DNA from: Aporrectodea caliginosa
Lineage: Eukaryota; Annelida; Clitellata; Crassiclitellata; Lumbricidae
DNA length: 64,000 bases
Direction of reading: 5' to 3'
NCBI GenBank assembly: GCA_020284085.1
Contig: JACEVL010000967.1
Span: forward strand, 17,501 to 81,500
This document shows, in pieces, positions 47,925 to 59,504 of this stretch. The notes under the pieces are model-generated. The model was not told the DNA's origin, made no database searches, and saw only the letters and a program-made list of their open reading frames with translations. Numbering within the stretch: the stretch's first letter is position 1; each line of letters starts with the position of its first letter. The position numbers were made by a program, and so were the translations under genes.

Positions 47925-48240
47925 AAGTAAATGTATCCTTTATTATACCAATTGCTAACCGCATTTTGGTTTACAAAGCAGTCACTTTTGTGGTTTATTG
48001 AAGCCTAACATACCATAAAAGTCGAAATAAGCGTTAAACTATTGGCTACCCTATCATAAATCATCCGCATTGTGAATGTTTTCCGAGCCAAACTGTCAGC
48101 ATGCGGTATTACTCGATTGTGGGCTCTTGGACTCAGTGAGTACGGGGTCTGTTTAATCGGGGTAATAGCCCGTATAATACGTGCGCGGGGTTGTTGAGCA
48201 ACAGACCGTTTAAATGACAAAATCCTTAGCAGAAATGACG
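47925..48240 (-). mobile_element. LINE family 2, C-terminus and (ACTT)n tail
   Basis: The minus strand encodes SPRAHNRVIPHADSLARKTF and FTMRMIYDRV, matching RPRRHDRVLPKAD...KTFIVRMLF at 57180-57265. It is followed by GGTTAGCAATTGGTATAATA and a TTACTTACTTAC tail. Confidence 0.75.
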
Positions 48241-48369
48241 AATGAGTCCGCTACGCAAACTTAGCGCCAGTGAACTCCAGCATGATCGAGATTACTCAGC
48301 CAGTCCTCTGCATTTGGACAAAGTAATCGGTCGAAACTACACAAACGTTGGTCAAGAACCTCTGACATG

Positions 48370-48665
48370 CGCAGAAGTACCAATGTTTGACGTCTCTGTT
48401 TATGACGTAACACACATCTTTAAAGACTTTAATGATGCTGTCGTCGTCATTCCGTTGATTGTTGTTACTGTATTGTTTGGCTATCTTTTATGACGTACCG
48501 TAACATATCTTTAATGATGTTTGTCGCAACTGCATTGTTTCTCGTCTATCCATTGTTTGACGTCACTTTTCAGTTCGCAACACATCTTTATGATGTTTTT
48601 CGAAACGGTCGTTGCTCCATTGTTTGGCGTATCTTTTATGACGTAAGATATCTTTATGGTGTTTT
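48370..48665 (+). repeat. Diverged CRE-site repeats
   Basis: Irregular copies of the 47081 unit: CATTGTTTGACGTC at 48551, a TGACGTAA at 48403 and 48639, TGACGTAC at 48491, a full CRE palindrome TGACGTCA at 48558, and recurrent ATCTTTAATGATGTTT. Confidence 0.75.
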
Positions 48666-49322
48666 TCTTCGTTAGTTTATTGACCCACAATCGTCTTAAA
48701 GCGATGTATGTTTGTAGGCAACATCTTATTCGGTTGATGCCGTTTCCTTTTCCTGGCAGTATAGTCCTTCTTTTCTATTTGTTCTTCACTTGACTCTGAT
48801 GGCTCAGCAGGAAGGAAACGAACCAGTGTTCAGTGGACGAACATCAAAACCGATGTTGATGATGATGATGCTGCTGCTGCTGCTGATGATGATGATGATG
48901 ACGACGACGACTACGATGATGATGATAACACTATTGTGAATTAAATCTCTACTTTGAAAAGTCAGTGTGTCTGTGTGACTGTTTGACTGACTGACTGACT
49001 GTCCGTCTGTCTGTCTGTCTAATGTATGTCTGTCTCTCTACCTCTTCCTCTGAAACAGAGCCATCAGCAAAAACTGAACTTCCAATATGTTATCTCGTAT
49101 TAAACCAAAAGTCAAAATCATTCTCAGTTTTTAAAAGCAGTTTGTTCAATCATCTTGTAATCTCTTCACATTTGGTTCTTTTTTAATGCCATTGCAGTCA
49201 ATCCAGTTTAGCCATGGTCAATAATTGTTTTACCACCCACGAGACTATTAGAAGTCTGTAAATAACTCAAATCCAGTTAACAGACAGAACAGAAACTCCA
49301 GTTGTCACCATTGCTAAGTCGT

Positions 49323-49325
<3 letters not shown>
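48666..49325. repeat. Trinucleotide (GAT/GCT) and CTGT simple repeats
   Basis: GATGATGAT/GCTGCTGCT at 48852-48930 and GACTGACTGTCTGTCTGTCT at 48975-49020; nothing else recognised. Confidence 0.7.

Positions 49326-49326
<1 letters not shown>

Positions 49327-49372
<46 letters not shown>
49327..49372. repeat. (TA)n microsatellite
   Basis: About 23 uninterrupted TA units. Confidence 0.97.
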
Positions 49373-49374
<2 letters not shown>

Positions 49375-49705
49375 TCGGACTGAACACATATTATCCTCTT
49401 GTTTCTACGGCTTCAAGCAATTCGTCACGTCTGGTGACATGGAAAAAACAGCTGTCTGAATACCCTTTGTTTCTCTATTAGAGTAAGCGAATGGTACAGT
49501 ATATGATATAGGCCTATCCTCGTATGGTAGGCCTATATCATCTTCTAATCTAAAAAGTTTCAAGTGACTCAAAACTCTCTATTGTTATATTTTCTCTTTC
49601 TTCATCAAGTGCATAAGACGCCGCTGTGAATTTAACTGGCTTTCTGTGTGAGTAGGTCTATTACTCTATAACGATTAATAATGCACACCTAACCTTTTAG
49701 GCTCA

Positions 49706-50809
49706 GAATTGTAATTGTAATTGTAATTGTAATTGAACATTTGTATAGCGCCACTCAGAGATTCAGAGGCGCTCCCGACCCAGGGCTCTAACAAATAAGA
49801 TAGTCTTCAGGCGTTTCCGAAACAGAGGAAGGGAAAGGCTGAGGAGCTCAAGACGCAATTCATGCGGAAGATGGTTCCAAGTAGACGGGCCGACATAGGC
49901 AAAGCTTCTGGATTGAGCTGTTGCACCACGCATGCGGGGGACAACCAGAAGGCCTCTGGTGGCAGAGCGCAGAGCAGAGCGACCAGGAAGTGTAGAAACC
50001 GATGTGCATAAGGCCTGAAGGTATGAAGGAGCTACCCTGAGCAGAGAGTTGCGCATAAGTGTAAGAATTTTGAATTGAATGCGCTGGGGCACAGGAAGCC
50101 AGTGAAGAGTTTCCCGAATGAAGGTAGATATGTGAGAGTACTTTGGGAGACCACAGATAAGGCGGGCGCAGGCGTTAAGAATGGACTGAAGCTTGGAGAG
50201 GTTTAATGAAGAGAGACCGGCAAAGATGGAGTTGCCGAAGTCAACCCTTGTACAGATCAGTGCATGGACGAGAGTGTTGACCGCGTGAGGAGAGAGTGAG
50301 TGACGGATGGTGCGAATTTGGCGTAGATGATAAAGGCATGTTCGAGAGATGCGATTGCAATGGTCTGAAAATGAGAGAACTGGATCCAGGCTAACGCCCA
50401 GATCCCGAACTGAGACAGAGTAGTGGACGTGTGGGAAAGTAGTGCGGAGAAATTCCATGTCAATCTTGGCTAGTTGGGCTCTACCGCCAAGCCAGATGAA
50501 TTGAGTTTTGTCTGAGTTAAGGCGGAGACGGTTAGAAGACATCCAAAGGTCCAGCGTCGTGGTGGCCTCAAGGACCCTCACGACCAGTGAAGCAGCTGTG
50601 CTGGCTGGACCATGAGCAAAGGCTTGGGTGTCATCGGCGTACTGATGAGCCGAGACCCCCTTGAGAGTGAGTATGTCTGAAAGGTCGGCGGTGTAGAGAA
50701 TGTAGAGGAGTGGTGCCAGGACTGAACCTTGGGGCAAACCGTATGGAATAAAAGTCCAGGGAGAGAATGCCAGCTTTCCATCATCATAATATATGTTGCT
50801 GACATCATT
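49706..50809 (-). mobile_element. 5'-truncated non-LTR retrotransposon (LINE family 1)
   Basis: A minus-strand element whose 5' limit lies between about 50765 and the in-frame TGA just above 50809. It ends in a short 3' UTR: an AGCGCC...GGCGCT stem (about 49749-49773), TATACAAATG, then four to five CAATTA units (49706-49737). 5' truncation with an intact 3' end is the usual product of target-primed reverse transcription. Its 3' signature is repeated across the window. Confidence 0.9.
49763..50809 (-). pseudogene. LINE reverse transcriptase, C-terminal two thirds of RT domain
   Basis: Polymerase remnant that would have copied the element's RNA into DNA. The open frame reads FIPYGLPQGSVLAPLLY (motif 4), HQYADDTQAF (catalytic YADD), SSNRLRLNSDKTQFIWLG, VRDLGVSLD...FSDH, the VNTLVHALI..RVDFGNSIFAGL block, LHWLPVPQRIQFKIL, and the C-terminal YVGPSTWNHLPHELR to a stop. 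The frame is intact for about 349 codons, so the copy is young, but the endonuclease and fingers are missing. The TTG at 50737 is only internal. Closest in pattern to jockey/CR1-group pol proteins. Confidence 0.92.
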
Positions 50810-51936
50810 TCACCCTCCCAGTTTTTGCGGATAACTTGTTTTCAAGGGATGTTCTCTTCGCATTTACAACCGTCAACCACAAACTGACCTTCACTGACAA
50901 AAGGCCAGACTTGTCAACCCGCTATAGTCATTTAAATCACTCATCGTGACCAACTTTTTCTCTGGCCTCGACATGACGCCGTTTTCGCTCTTAGCGGCTC
51001 TGACTTTGCAGGCGAAATTAAGTGCTTTAAGGTAACAAATTCATGTCGTGATGCATATGCGGGCTATCGGTTGTCACCAAACTGAATCTTACCTGACCTT
51101 ATGCGATCTGATTCAACCAGTAGAGTATATGATTGCAAAGAGAGGTGTTGATTCTCTGGTTCGTCCACTTAACGGTTAACCAGTCATCGGTGACGGAAAG
51201 ACATCCTCTCAGCCGTAATGCTGCTACAGCTTTGTTGAAAGGAGACGAAACGACTCTGGTCTGGAAATAGGACGGACCAAGCATTAAACCAATAATAATA
51301 AGACGCATATCGAGATAGAAGAAAGCATGAAAAACGACGGATTAGAGAGAAGAAAGAAGAATGGGAAAACTGGTAGGAACAACGAAAAAAGATCTACAAA
51401 GAATTAAATGGAAAAGATGGAAGGAAAGAATGAAAGAAAGAAAGAAAGAAAGGATTGCGAACGAACGATTCACAGCCCTGAAGAGCGACAGAGGCATTTA
51501 GATAGTTCCAGATGTCTATCACGCTGTGTATGAAATTAATCAGCAAATGCATTATACATGAGCATTATGAATAAGATGCCTTTATCGTCGCTGTGCCATG
51601 GTAAGACATTCGATTTTATGTATATTCGGGTCATTCCCGTTCTAAGCTTAACAGATATGGGGTTAACTCTATTTAAGAAATTGGCCCGTGCTGACCATAA
51701 TTATTGCTAAAATATTGCTTTTCAGCGAAATCTTTATCCAAAGAGCTCTCTAACTGTAAAGCAAGCCATAGAAAAACTGCCGATGCTGAAATCAGGCAAA
51801 GAGTATTCATATATGAAATTGCAGCATTTTGCACATGTGCTTCTCTTTGCAATTTTGCTGCAATTGTAATGCACCACTTGCAACTAAAACGACCATAATA
51901 TCCTCAGTCAGAGCATAGCAATTGAAGGAAATACGT
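50810..51936. other. Nothing recognised
   Basis: Short ORFs only. GAAAGAAAG purine run near 51420-51455. Confidence 0.5.
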
Positions 51937-51967
51937 CTACAGACAGACAGAATAACAGGCAGGTAGG

Positions 51968-52003
<36 letters not shown>

Positions 52004-52065
52004 ATAACAGGCAGGTAGGTAGACAGACAGACAGACAGACAAAGGGACGGGCAGACAGACAGAAA
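51937..52065. repeat. (ACAG)n microsatellite, duplicated
   Basis: ACAGACAGACAG runs with the phrase GAATAACAGGCAGGTAGGTA present twice, about 50 bp apart. Confidence 0.92.
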
Positions 52066-52141
52066 AAAGCAGAAGCACACAAGGAAGGAAAAGGAAACAA
52101 CGACTGGAGAGAAAGGCACATAGTAAGCAGAAACGTTTAAT

Positions 52142-52332
52142 CAGGGATGGGCAAATTACTCGGAAAAATTTAATTGAATTACAAATTACAAATCACTTTG
52201 GGACATGAAATGTAATTTCAAATTACAAAATACATGGGAAATGTAATTGAATTACAAATTAACAAATTACAAATTGCGCAATTTCAAGTAATTTCAATTA
52301 CGTAATTTCAATTAGCCTACTGCCCATCCCTG
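52142..52332. mobile_element. hAT MITE (family M2), 191 bp
   Basis: Perfect 12-bp terminal inverted repeats, CAGGGATGGGCA and TGCCCATCCCTG. Flanks CGTTTAAT (52134-52141) and CGCGTAAT (52333-52340) match at six of eight bases. The interior is AATTACAAATTAC-like short repeats with no coding capacity. Confidence 0.88.
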
Positions 52333-52482
52333 CGCGTAATACAGTATAATAGATGCATGCTGTAGATGCATACATGTACATGTATACGTAGATTTATAAT
52401 CCATGCATAAATACATACATACTTACATACATAAGTGCATGCATACATACATACATGCACACATGTACGCATGCATACATTT
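52333..52482. repeat. (CATA)n/ATGC microsatellite
   Basis: ACATACATACATGCA-type units. Confidence 0.75.
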
Positions 52483-52774
52483 TTGTCTGGATTTAGACCG
52501 TCACATAATGCTGCTTCGGTGGTTAGGGCTATGGGTAGGACACTGACTGAGCTGGAAGCATGGGTGTCATCAAACCGCCTCGGCCTAAACCCTGCAAAGA
52601 CCAAAATCATGTGGCTGGGATCCCGGCAGCAGCTGTCTAAGCTGTCTACCCTCTCTATTGAGTTCCCTAGCTACACTTTCTCCACCTCGGTATCCTTTTG
52701 TATCAGAGACCAACGTTTGCGCCTCACCTTCACCGCCTCAGTCGCGACTGTTTCTATCAGCTGCACCAGCTTCG

Positions 52775-52850
<76 letters not shown>

Positions 52851-53282
52851 TGGCGCTGCAACCACTCTTACGTCTTTCGTCATAACTCGTCTCGATTACT
52901 GCTTATCCCTTTACGCTGGACTATCTTCTACATGGCTGACCTGCCTTGACCGTATCCTATACGCTTTGCAGCGCGCCTTATTGGCCCAATACTTAAATTC
53001 GCTCACGTGTCAAATTGCATGTTGGATGTTCTGCGCTGGCTCCCTGTCCGTCAGCGTATAGAGTATAGGATTGCCTCCTTGGTATGGCGGTGTCATCTAG
53101 GCTTTGCTCCGACTTACCTACATGACCTTTGAAGGCCTGCGTCTGGTTCACGGTGTAGCGGCTTCCTGCTCTTAACAGGGAAGAGGCTGCCTCCTTCTGC
53201 AATCGTTTGAAAACTGTTTGGAGTCGGGAGAACCTCTGAATAGTTGTCTTGAAGAGGTGCTATATAAATCCCTGAATGAATG
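52483..53282 (+). mobile_element. LINE family 1 copy, degraded, split by a (CT)n run
   Basis: RT remnant on the plus strand: LTELEAWVSSNRLGLNPAKT and IMWLGSRQQLSKL, then (another frame) RDCFYQLHQLRS. It is then interrupted by 67 bp of pure CT (52781-52847), after which SFVITRLDYCLSLYAGL and RILYALQRA resume. The 3' end is TCTTGAAGAGGTGCTATATA then AATCC and GAATGAATGAATG. Several frameshifts; inactive. Confidence 0.88.
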
Positions 53283-53399
53283 AATGAATGAAGAAATATC
53301 TTATTACATTACAGTTATTGTCCGTGAGCGTTCTTGCTACATTATAAGTGTATGCATTGCCAGACATTCAATCGACGAATTGGTCACATTGTGATGTAA

Positions 53400-53520
53400 G
53401 TGGTTTTAATCTGGATGGCGACCTGAGAACGTTTTGATTTTAGTGCGCTATGGTTTCATATCTTCTGCATTAGACAGCGGCGCTATAGATGTTGTTAATT
53501 GATTAATTAATAGTAGTAGT
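53400..53520 (+). mobile_element. LINE 3' tail fragment
   Basis: CTTCTGCATTAGACAGCGGC then GCTATAGATGTTGTTAATTG and ATTAATTAATAG. This resembles the GTGCATTAGACATCGGCGCA end at about 59190-59210. Confidence 0.55.
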
Positions 53521-53589
53521 AGTAGTAGCAGTTATGATAATGATATTAATGTTGAAGCCATGTGTGATCCTTTTTACCTCGGGGGGCAA

Positions 53590-53590
53590 A

Positions 53591-53644
<54 letters not shown>
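53590..53644. repeat. (AAT)n microsatellite
   Basis: About 18 AAT units. Confidence 0.97.
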
Positions 53645-53645
<1 letters not shown>

Positions 53646-53764
53646 GAGTAATAATAATCCATTAAATACAACGCTTCAACGCTGTTGCTTTTAGTGGTTC
53701 CTTCATTAAACCCTTAATTGACATGGATGAAGAGACTACTGATTTATAATTTCTAAATAATAAA

Positions 53765-53861
53765 GTGGTAATAATTTTAATAATAATAATAATTTTAATA
53801 ATAATAATAATAAGAACCGTGATTTTAAGAACTCATAACAATAATAATAGTGGTCGTCGTT

Positions 53862-53893
<32 letters not shown>

Positions 53894-54118
53894 CGTAATA
53901 ATCATAATAATAATAATAATAATAATAATAGTCGTCATAATCATCATCATCGTCATCGTCGTCGTCATCGTCGTCGTCGTCGTCGTCGTCATCATCATCG
54001 TCATCATCATCATCATCGTCATCATCATCGTCATCATCATCATCATCATCATCAATCATCATCATCATCATCGTCGTCGTCGTCGTTGTCGTCGTCATCG
54101 TCATCATCATCAGCAGCA
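53765..54118. repeat. Compound (AAT)n-(CAT/CGT)n microsatellite
   Basis: AAT/AATAAT runs to about 53930, then CATCATCGTCGT units to 54118. Poly-Asp/Asn/His ORFs are shadows. Confidence 0.95.
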
Positions 54119-54829
54119 CTGTATTTTGCCTGTAAATCTTTTCTAATGTTTTGCTTCTGTCGTCTACACTCTTTCATCCAATGCAGGAATATAATGAATG
54201 CAATTCAGCCGTCATTTAGTTATTATCTGCAACGTTTCTTCTTCTTCACGAAGGTCACCTGCGTCGATGGCACCTGTCTCCAATGCCAGCTCTCTTCGTG
54301 TTAGCCTTCCTATGGCGCCTAATAGGTTCTGATCCGCTGATGCTCATTTGGCTTCAGCAGCAGCAGCAGCAGCCTGCGTCTCTAATCTTGTCGTCATCAT
54401 CTTCGAACACGTTGCCAAGAAAACAGCATGAACACGCACACCACCTGCCGACGCGTACGGTCGGCAAAGTGCCTTTGATGCATCGATAATTCTAGCATTA
54501 ATCAGTCCGTCAAAACCGTCTAATAACAGGTGCCGCAATTTCTTTCGACATTTCTTTCGTAAATACCAACTCCCAGCTGCGTCTGTCGTTCGAGAAAAGT
54601 GCCTTCTAGATAGGTCGCCGCGTTTTTAAAACTGCATTATAATAATAACGACAATTTATATGGCGCCGTAACGCGGCCATACCGCTGCAAGTGCGCCTGA
54701 CATAAACCCCGTCGATGCCGTATCTGCCACATGTGGCCAATCAAAAACATCCGTAAAAATGTGATACAGATCAAAATATTATATATAAAAGACATAAAAG
54801 TCAAGGAAAATGATTGGAAGAAAGAAGAA
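54119..54829. other. No gene; CAG run and a LINE tail
   Basis: CAGCAGCAGCAGCAGCAG at 54355-54373. A minus-oriented tail ACAATTTATATGGCGCC lies at 54651-54667, preceded by an AATAATAA run. Nothing else recognised. Confidence 0.55.
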
Positions 54830-55085
54830 AAGAAAGACCACGTGTAGAGTGTAGACAGAGAGAAAGATTGAGAGACAGAGAGCGATAGTTTAGAAAGATA
54901 GAAAGAAAAAAAGGAAAGAGGAATGGAGGGAAAGAAGTACAGAAAGGAGTTGTGAAAGGAAGTGATAAGTAAGGATGGAAAGAAGGAAAAGAAGAAGTTC
55001 GAAAAGAAAGAGAGACAGACAGAAGAAATACAGACAGACAGAAAGAGAGACAGACAGCCAAACAGACAGCATAAGCAATACGAGC
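54830..55085. repeat. Purine-rich GAAAGA/GACAGA tract
   Basis: Degenerate low-complexity sequence. Confidence 0.75.
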
Positions 55086-56403
55086 AAACAAATAAATAAA
55101 GTTGTTTTTGGTGTCAAACCATATTTAATGATGATCAAACCATAATTATTTTAATGTGAGACAGTTTGTAAGCCATTTGACAGACATACGTCAACACCAA
55201 AGTCGTTATAAGTTCAATATCCAAGTATCTAAAACTAGTGAAGGCCTTATAAACAGGTTAATTATGTATAAGTTTAAACTTTAAATAGAATGCCTAAGAA
55301 GTGATCTATGCTTCTTTAAACAGAACTTGTTTTACTTCGATTGCACTTCAACATTAAAAAAACAATTAAAAAATAATAGTGTATTTTCGAATAAATTGAA
55401 TTCCATACTTAAGAGCTCAGAAATAAGTTGAAATTAACGTTGATATGCGAAAGATTCTGTTACATTAAATTGACTCGTTCTGTGCTCGATTTGCGGAATA
55501 ATATTGACTACGACCTCATAGCCAGGTGAAACTTCATGCCCCAGCATACACAAACAGGTAGACTTGTGTACAGATGTATTACAGGTATGTAGGTCATTCG
55601 ACTATACCTACATGTACAGGCTATAGGCTGATGACAGTTCTTTTTCTAATATAAATATTATTTGCTTTAGATGTTGATTATGTTGCATCTAATCCCTTGC
55701 CAAATTATGATATATAATCCCGTTATAACACTATTTAATTAAGACGACGAATCCTCACGGTTGTTGTTCGACCAGGTTGTCCACGTGTCTGTATTTGACT
55801 AGGAAATAGATATAATTATATAGGCCTACATACTGTAGAATACAAAACAATGCGAAAGAATACTGCAGAGTAGAGTAGAATACAACAGACTAGAATGCAA
55901 TGCAATGCAGAACAATACAGTTACTATCATGGTCTGTTACTGTATAAACGCGTGTATACTTCACCATTTTAAATCAGTAGAAAATGCCCACATAGGCCTA
56001 CATGTAAGTGGCACTGCTGCAATGCGGTCTGTATGGGCTCTCTTTGGGACTCATTGGACAATTTATACGCGTGCTGCGTTCATCTGTTAGGATTTTGGTG
56101 GCATTTCGAAACGTGATCATGTCTCATGTTACATGAGCAGCGTCCTCCGTTGGATAGTGATATAATTATATCTTGGCGGCGACTCGTAGGCCTACCGTTG
56201 GCTACCTTTGCGTTAGTTTTAACTTTTTTAATTTTTTTTACCTCGTTTCCTAGTTGTTATTCTTCGCAAAAACCTTGCAAGTTGGTTTGATATCGGAATG
56301 TAGGCCTACACCTGCTTGTCGAGCCGAGCGAAGCTGAGTCCAGCGGCTGGCGAAATACATCTCAGGGCAACGAATTACGCCGGTCTAATCTTGTCGTGAG
56401 CTC
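55086..56403. other. AT-rich, nothing recognised
   Basis: No coding signal. Four TAGGCCTA palindromes (55821, 55993, 56187, 56301). AGAATAC/GCAATGCAATGC short units at 55838-55920. Confidence 0.5.
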
Positions 56404-57475
56404 ATGCAGCCCCGACCAAATCCGCAGCCTTTCAAACCGACTGCATGTGCGGCCTCTAAACCCCTACTTGATAAAGCGCCTACGGAACTAATTAGTATGT
56501 ATTTAATTAATGCACATAGTTTAGTGAAAGTCGACGCCGTCCAGGAGCTCGACCTCGAGGCCTATGGTATTGATGTTGGCGCAGTAACTGAAACATGGCT
56601 CAAGAACAAGCACTTGGACGACCTAGTTAAAATTGATGGTTATCTACAGTATGCAGTATGGACCGGTTCGCACGAAGAATAGCAGTCGAGCACCCACTAT
56701 TTCCTCACACAAAAGCTCGGCCTCAGATTCAAGAGATGCGTAATAAAGTATTACAACATTGGAGTGCAACATTTTGATGATCTTATTTTCACTCAACCGT
56801 TCTTCCTGCGTTTATTGTGAAGAATTGATTGTCTCTTTACGATGGCGTCATTTGATACCCGATCTCTTGTTCCGATTTAACGTCGCGATGTGGACAACGA
56901 TGAGAAAACGGAAAGACGCCAGTCTGAGACATCAAAAAGCCATTTACCTAAATTCATTTTATGTTATGTACAACCCAGATTACTTCAGCCTATATTTGTC
57001 CTCTGTGGAGCCTGATATCGCTGGGTCATTCAGATGGAGACGTGCATGTTAGCCATAAACGTGGCGAAAAGCTAAAACTTGAACTGTATAAACTAATGAC
57101 ATTTGTATTCGGCTGTTCTTGGAACACCAGGACATGTCCTCCACGGGTTGCTCCCCCAGCGAACCCAACGGTTTACAGCCTACGCCCCAGACGCCATGAC
57201 CGGGTGCTGCCAAAAGCTGACAATCAAATGAGGAAAACATTTATAGTCAGAATGTTGTTCGCATACTAATTTGTTTTGTCTCAAAATCTCACTGGTCATA
57301 TAGATAGATAGATTTTGATGTTTATGTGAATTTATATTGCTGATGCCTGTTCACCAGAGTGCTGGCAACTGGTTATATTAAAGACTATACTCAGTTGCTT
57401 ACTTATTTAAACCAAAGTGAAGCTAGCAATTGGTCAAACAAAAGATATACTTACTTACTTACTTGCATACATACA
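56404..57475 (+). mobile_element. LINE family 2 copy: endonuclease remnant, C-terminus and (ACTT)n tail
   Basis: 56404-56682 is an open frame containing LINAHSLVKVDAV, YGIDVGAVTETWLKNK and VKIDGY, the N-terminal part of an APE-type endonuclease of LINE ORF2. After a ~400-bp unrecognised middle, YSLRPRRHDRVLPKAD and KTFIVRMLFAY (about 57170-57265) match the C-terminus at 48005-48220. The end is AGCTAGCAATTGGTCAAACA followed by ACTTACTTACTTAC. Most of the RT is missing. Whether the two ends come from one insertion is an inference. Confidence 0.75.
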
Positions 57476-57639
57476 TTGGCCTACTTACTTGTATGCTACA
57501 CTGTAGCGCGCTTGTTCTGTAAATCAACGATTGTGTGGTTCGAGCTTTCTGAACGGACTTCATGCAACGCCACTGGATAAGTTTAGATTTGCTTACCTTG
57601 AGGGCGAATACGTGGAATGAATCAACTTAAACACAGATA

Positions 57640-58075
57640 ATATTACTGTAATTGAAGGATTTTGAATACGGACGGACATTCGTCTGAACACTAAACTTTT
57701 CGCCTGCCTACACCTTGCATACTTCAACATCGTGCCTTCTCGGGTGTGGGCCCGACTATCTGGAATGGGCTTCATCTGGAGCTGCGTCTCCTACCTAGGA
57801 ACTCTTCATCTGTACCTCTGAGCCATCCCATCCTCCTCAGTTCTCACAGTCTCCCTGCATGATCCTCTGAACTCTAAGTTGAACCGAAGCTGTCCAGACC
57901 TGGCTCTTCGGGTTTCTTATGTAAATATCCGAATCTCTCAACGCCACGCAAACTCCGCGTCTGTGAGACCACCTCATTCAACGAAGCTTTTATCATATCA
58001 AGTCCGCAAAAACAAGTCTGACTAAGCGCCTGTGGCTTCCATGAATTTTCTTTGAGTGCTGAAGAAATCCGGAGA
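57640..58075 (+). mobile_element. LINE polymerase C-terminal fragment
   Basis: GTGGGCCCGACTATCTGGAA starts a frame reading VGPTIWNGLHLELRLL, the conserved GP..WN.L...LR block; downstream KTWLFGF-like and TAAGCGCCTGTGG sequence follow. Frame broken, dead copy. Confidence 0.65.
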
Positions 58076-58285
58076 TTAAGAGAAAGAAAACGAAAAAATG
58101 ACAGAGTAATTCGAAGACTTTGTCTTCTTCAAAAGCTTACCTTTTCTATAGTTTTTATGCGGTGGTGTACAACGCTGGTACACAGGTGATTCGATCGATT
58201 CGAGAGCAGATTCAAGGGATAATGAAATGCAGACCAAGTTGAACTCATCCATAATTAGACTTAGCTAAAGTATATGCAGTGTATG
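58076..58285. other. Nothing recognised
   Basis: No feature seen. Confidence 0.5.
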
Positions 58286-58395
58286 AGCTAACTATCTCTC
58301 ACTCTGTCTCTCTCTGTCTGTCTGTCTCTCTGTCTGTCTCTCTCTTTCTGTCTCTCTTTCTGTCTGTCTCTCTTTGTTTTCGTTCCTCTGCCTCT
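58286..58395. repeat. (CTGT/CTCT)n microsatellite
   Basis: TCTCTGTCTGTCTGTCTC-type units. Confidence 0.9.
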
Positions 58396-58824
58396 GGTTC
58401 TGTCTCCATCCGCCTTATTTTGTTCCACCAACGTAGCCAAATAGAAGCAATGGGTTGCCCCTCTCCTGACTCTGGCTGTCTTCGCCAAATCTCCTCTATA
58501 CATGTCGATGTTTGAATGTTTGTGTATCCGTCGGCAAATGTCTGTATGCATATCAGATTGTCTGGAATAGCAATTCTGCCGCTTGAATGTAGTCGGTGAC
58601 TGCTAATTTGCATTAGCCTTAAACAGTTATTCTCCACTGCAGTCCTTACATCAGAGCAAATTCATTAGATCCAATATCCATGATAAATTGATCGTTCATG
58701 GTGTGATTTCGTGACCATGTGGCCCTCTGGCGAATGGTCATGAAAAGTTTAGCGTAACATAAATGTTGCCTTTATGAGCGACTTCAAGATGTCCCAGTTC
58801 TTTTTAGTATATTAATAAACCTAT
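58396..58824. other. Nothing recognised
   Basis: No feature supported. Confidence 0.5.
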
Positions 58825-59232
58825 CTGCTTAAACCTTTGCATTGGCTTCCTGTTGTGCAAAGAAATACTGTCAAATTGTGGCTCAGAGTTTATAAAAACT
58901 TTGAACTCTGGGCAGCCAAAATTTTAAAATCAGTTATTATCTCCAAACTTATCATATTAAACGAGGTCATTTGATTATCTTTCTCTGGTCTTACCTAAAA
59001 CAAGAACTGATCTTGGTGATCTTTCAGTTGCGGGACCTAGTTTTTATGTTATTTTATTCTTAACTTAAAACTTACCTCTTTCAAATTGCGTATACACCAT
59101 AGGCTGCTTTTCTGTCTTACGGACTGATCTTCCAGATGTTGACCTAACTACGGCTTAGTTTTGGTGTGCCATCGGTTGATGACGTGTGCATTAGACATCG
59201 GCGCATTAGAAGTTACTAATTACAATTACAAT
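58825..59232 (+). mobile_element. LINE C-terminus and 3' UTR
   Basis: LHWLPVVQRNTVKLW, RTDLGDLSVAGPSF and KTYLFQIAYT are successive conserved C-terminal blocks, in different frames. The 3' UTR CTGTCTTACGGACTGATCTT ... TGCCATCGGTTGATGACGTG ends GAAGTTACTAATTACAATTACAAT. The same UTR survives alone at 10085-10216. Confidence 0.85.
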
Positions 59233-59504
59233 GTATATAATAGTTTGTATACATGCTTGCTGTATACGAAATGTCGTACATACATGGCTGGTACTGAAGT
59301 TGCTTGTGATGCAAATGTATTTAACTGGAGCAATAGTTGAAGCTCAAAGATGCAGACACCTCTGCTCTATTGCATGCCTCAGTTACGTGGCTGCTGACTT
59401 ACTTACTTACTTACTTACTTACTTGCGCACATGGACTAAACAGAGAGGCAGATGAGGCAGTAAATGTCAGGCCACAAGTGATAGTGCTATACTAAAGCAT
59501 TAAG
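59233..59504. repeat. (ACTT)n run and unrecognised flanks
   Basis: CTTACTTACTTACTTACTTA at 59399-59425, possibly a family 2 LINE tail. Confidence 0.6.

Noticed and set aside
50578..50808. 76-codon minus ORF upstream of the LINE RT
   Set aside because: Out-of-frame shadow of the reverse transcriptase region.
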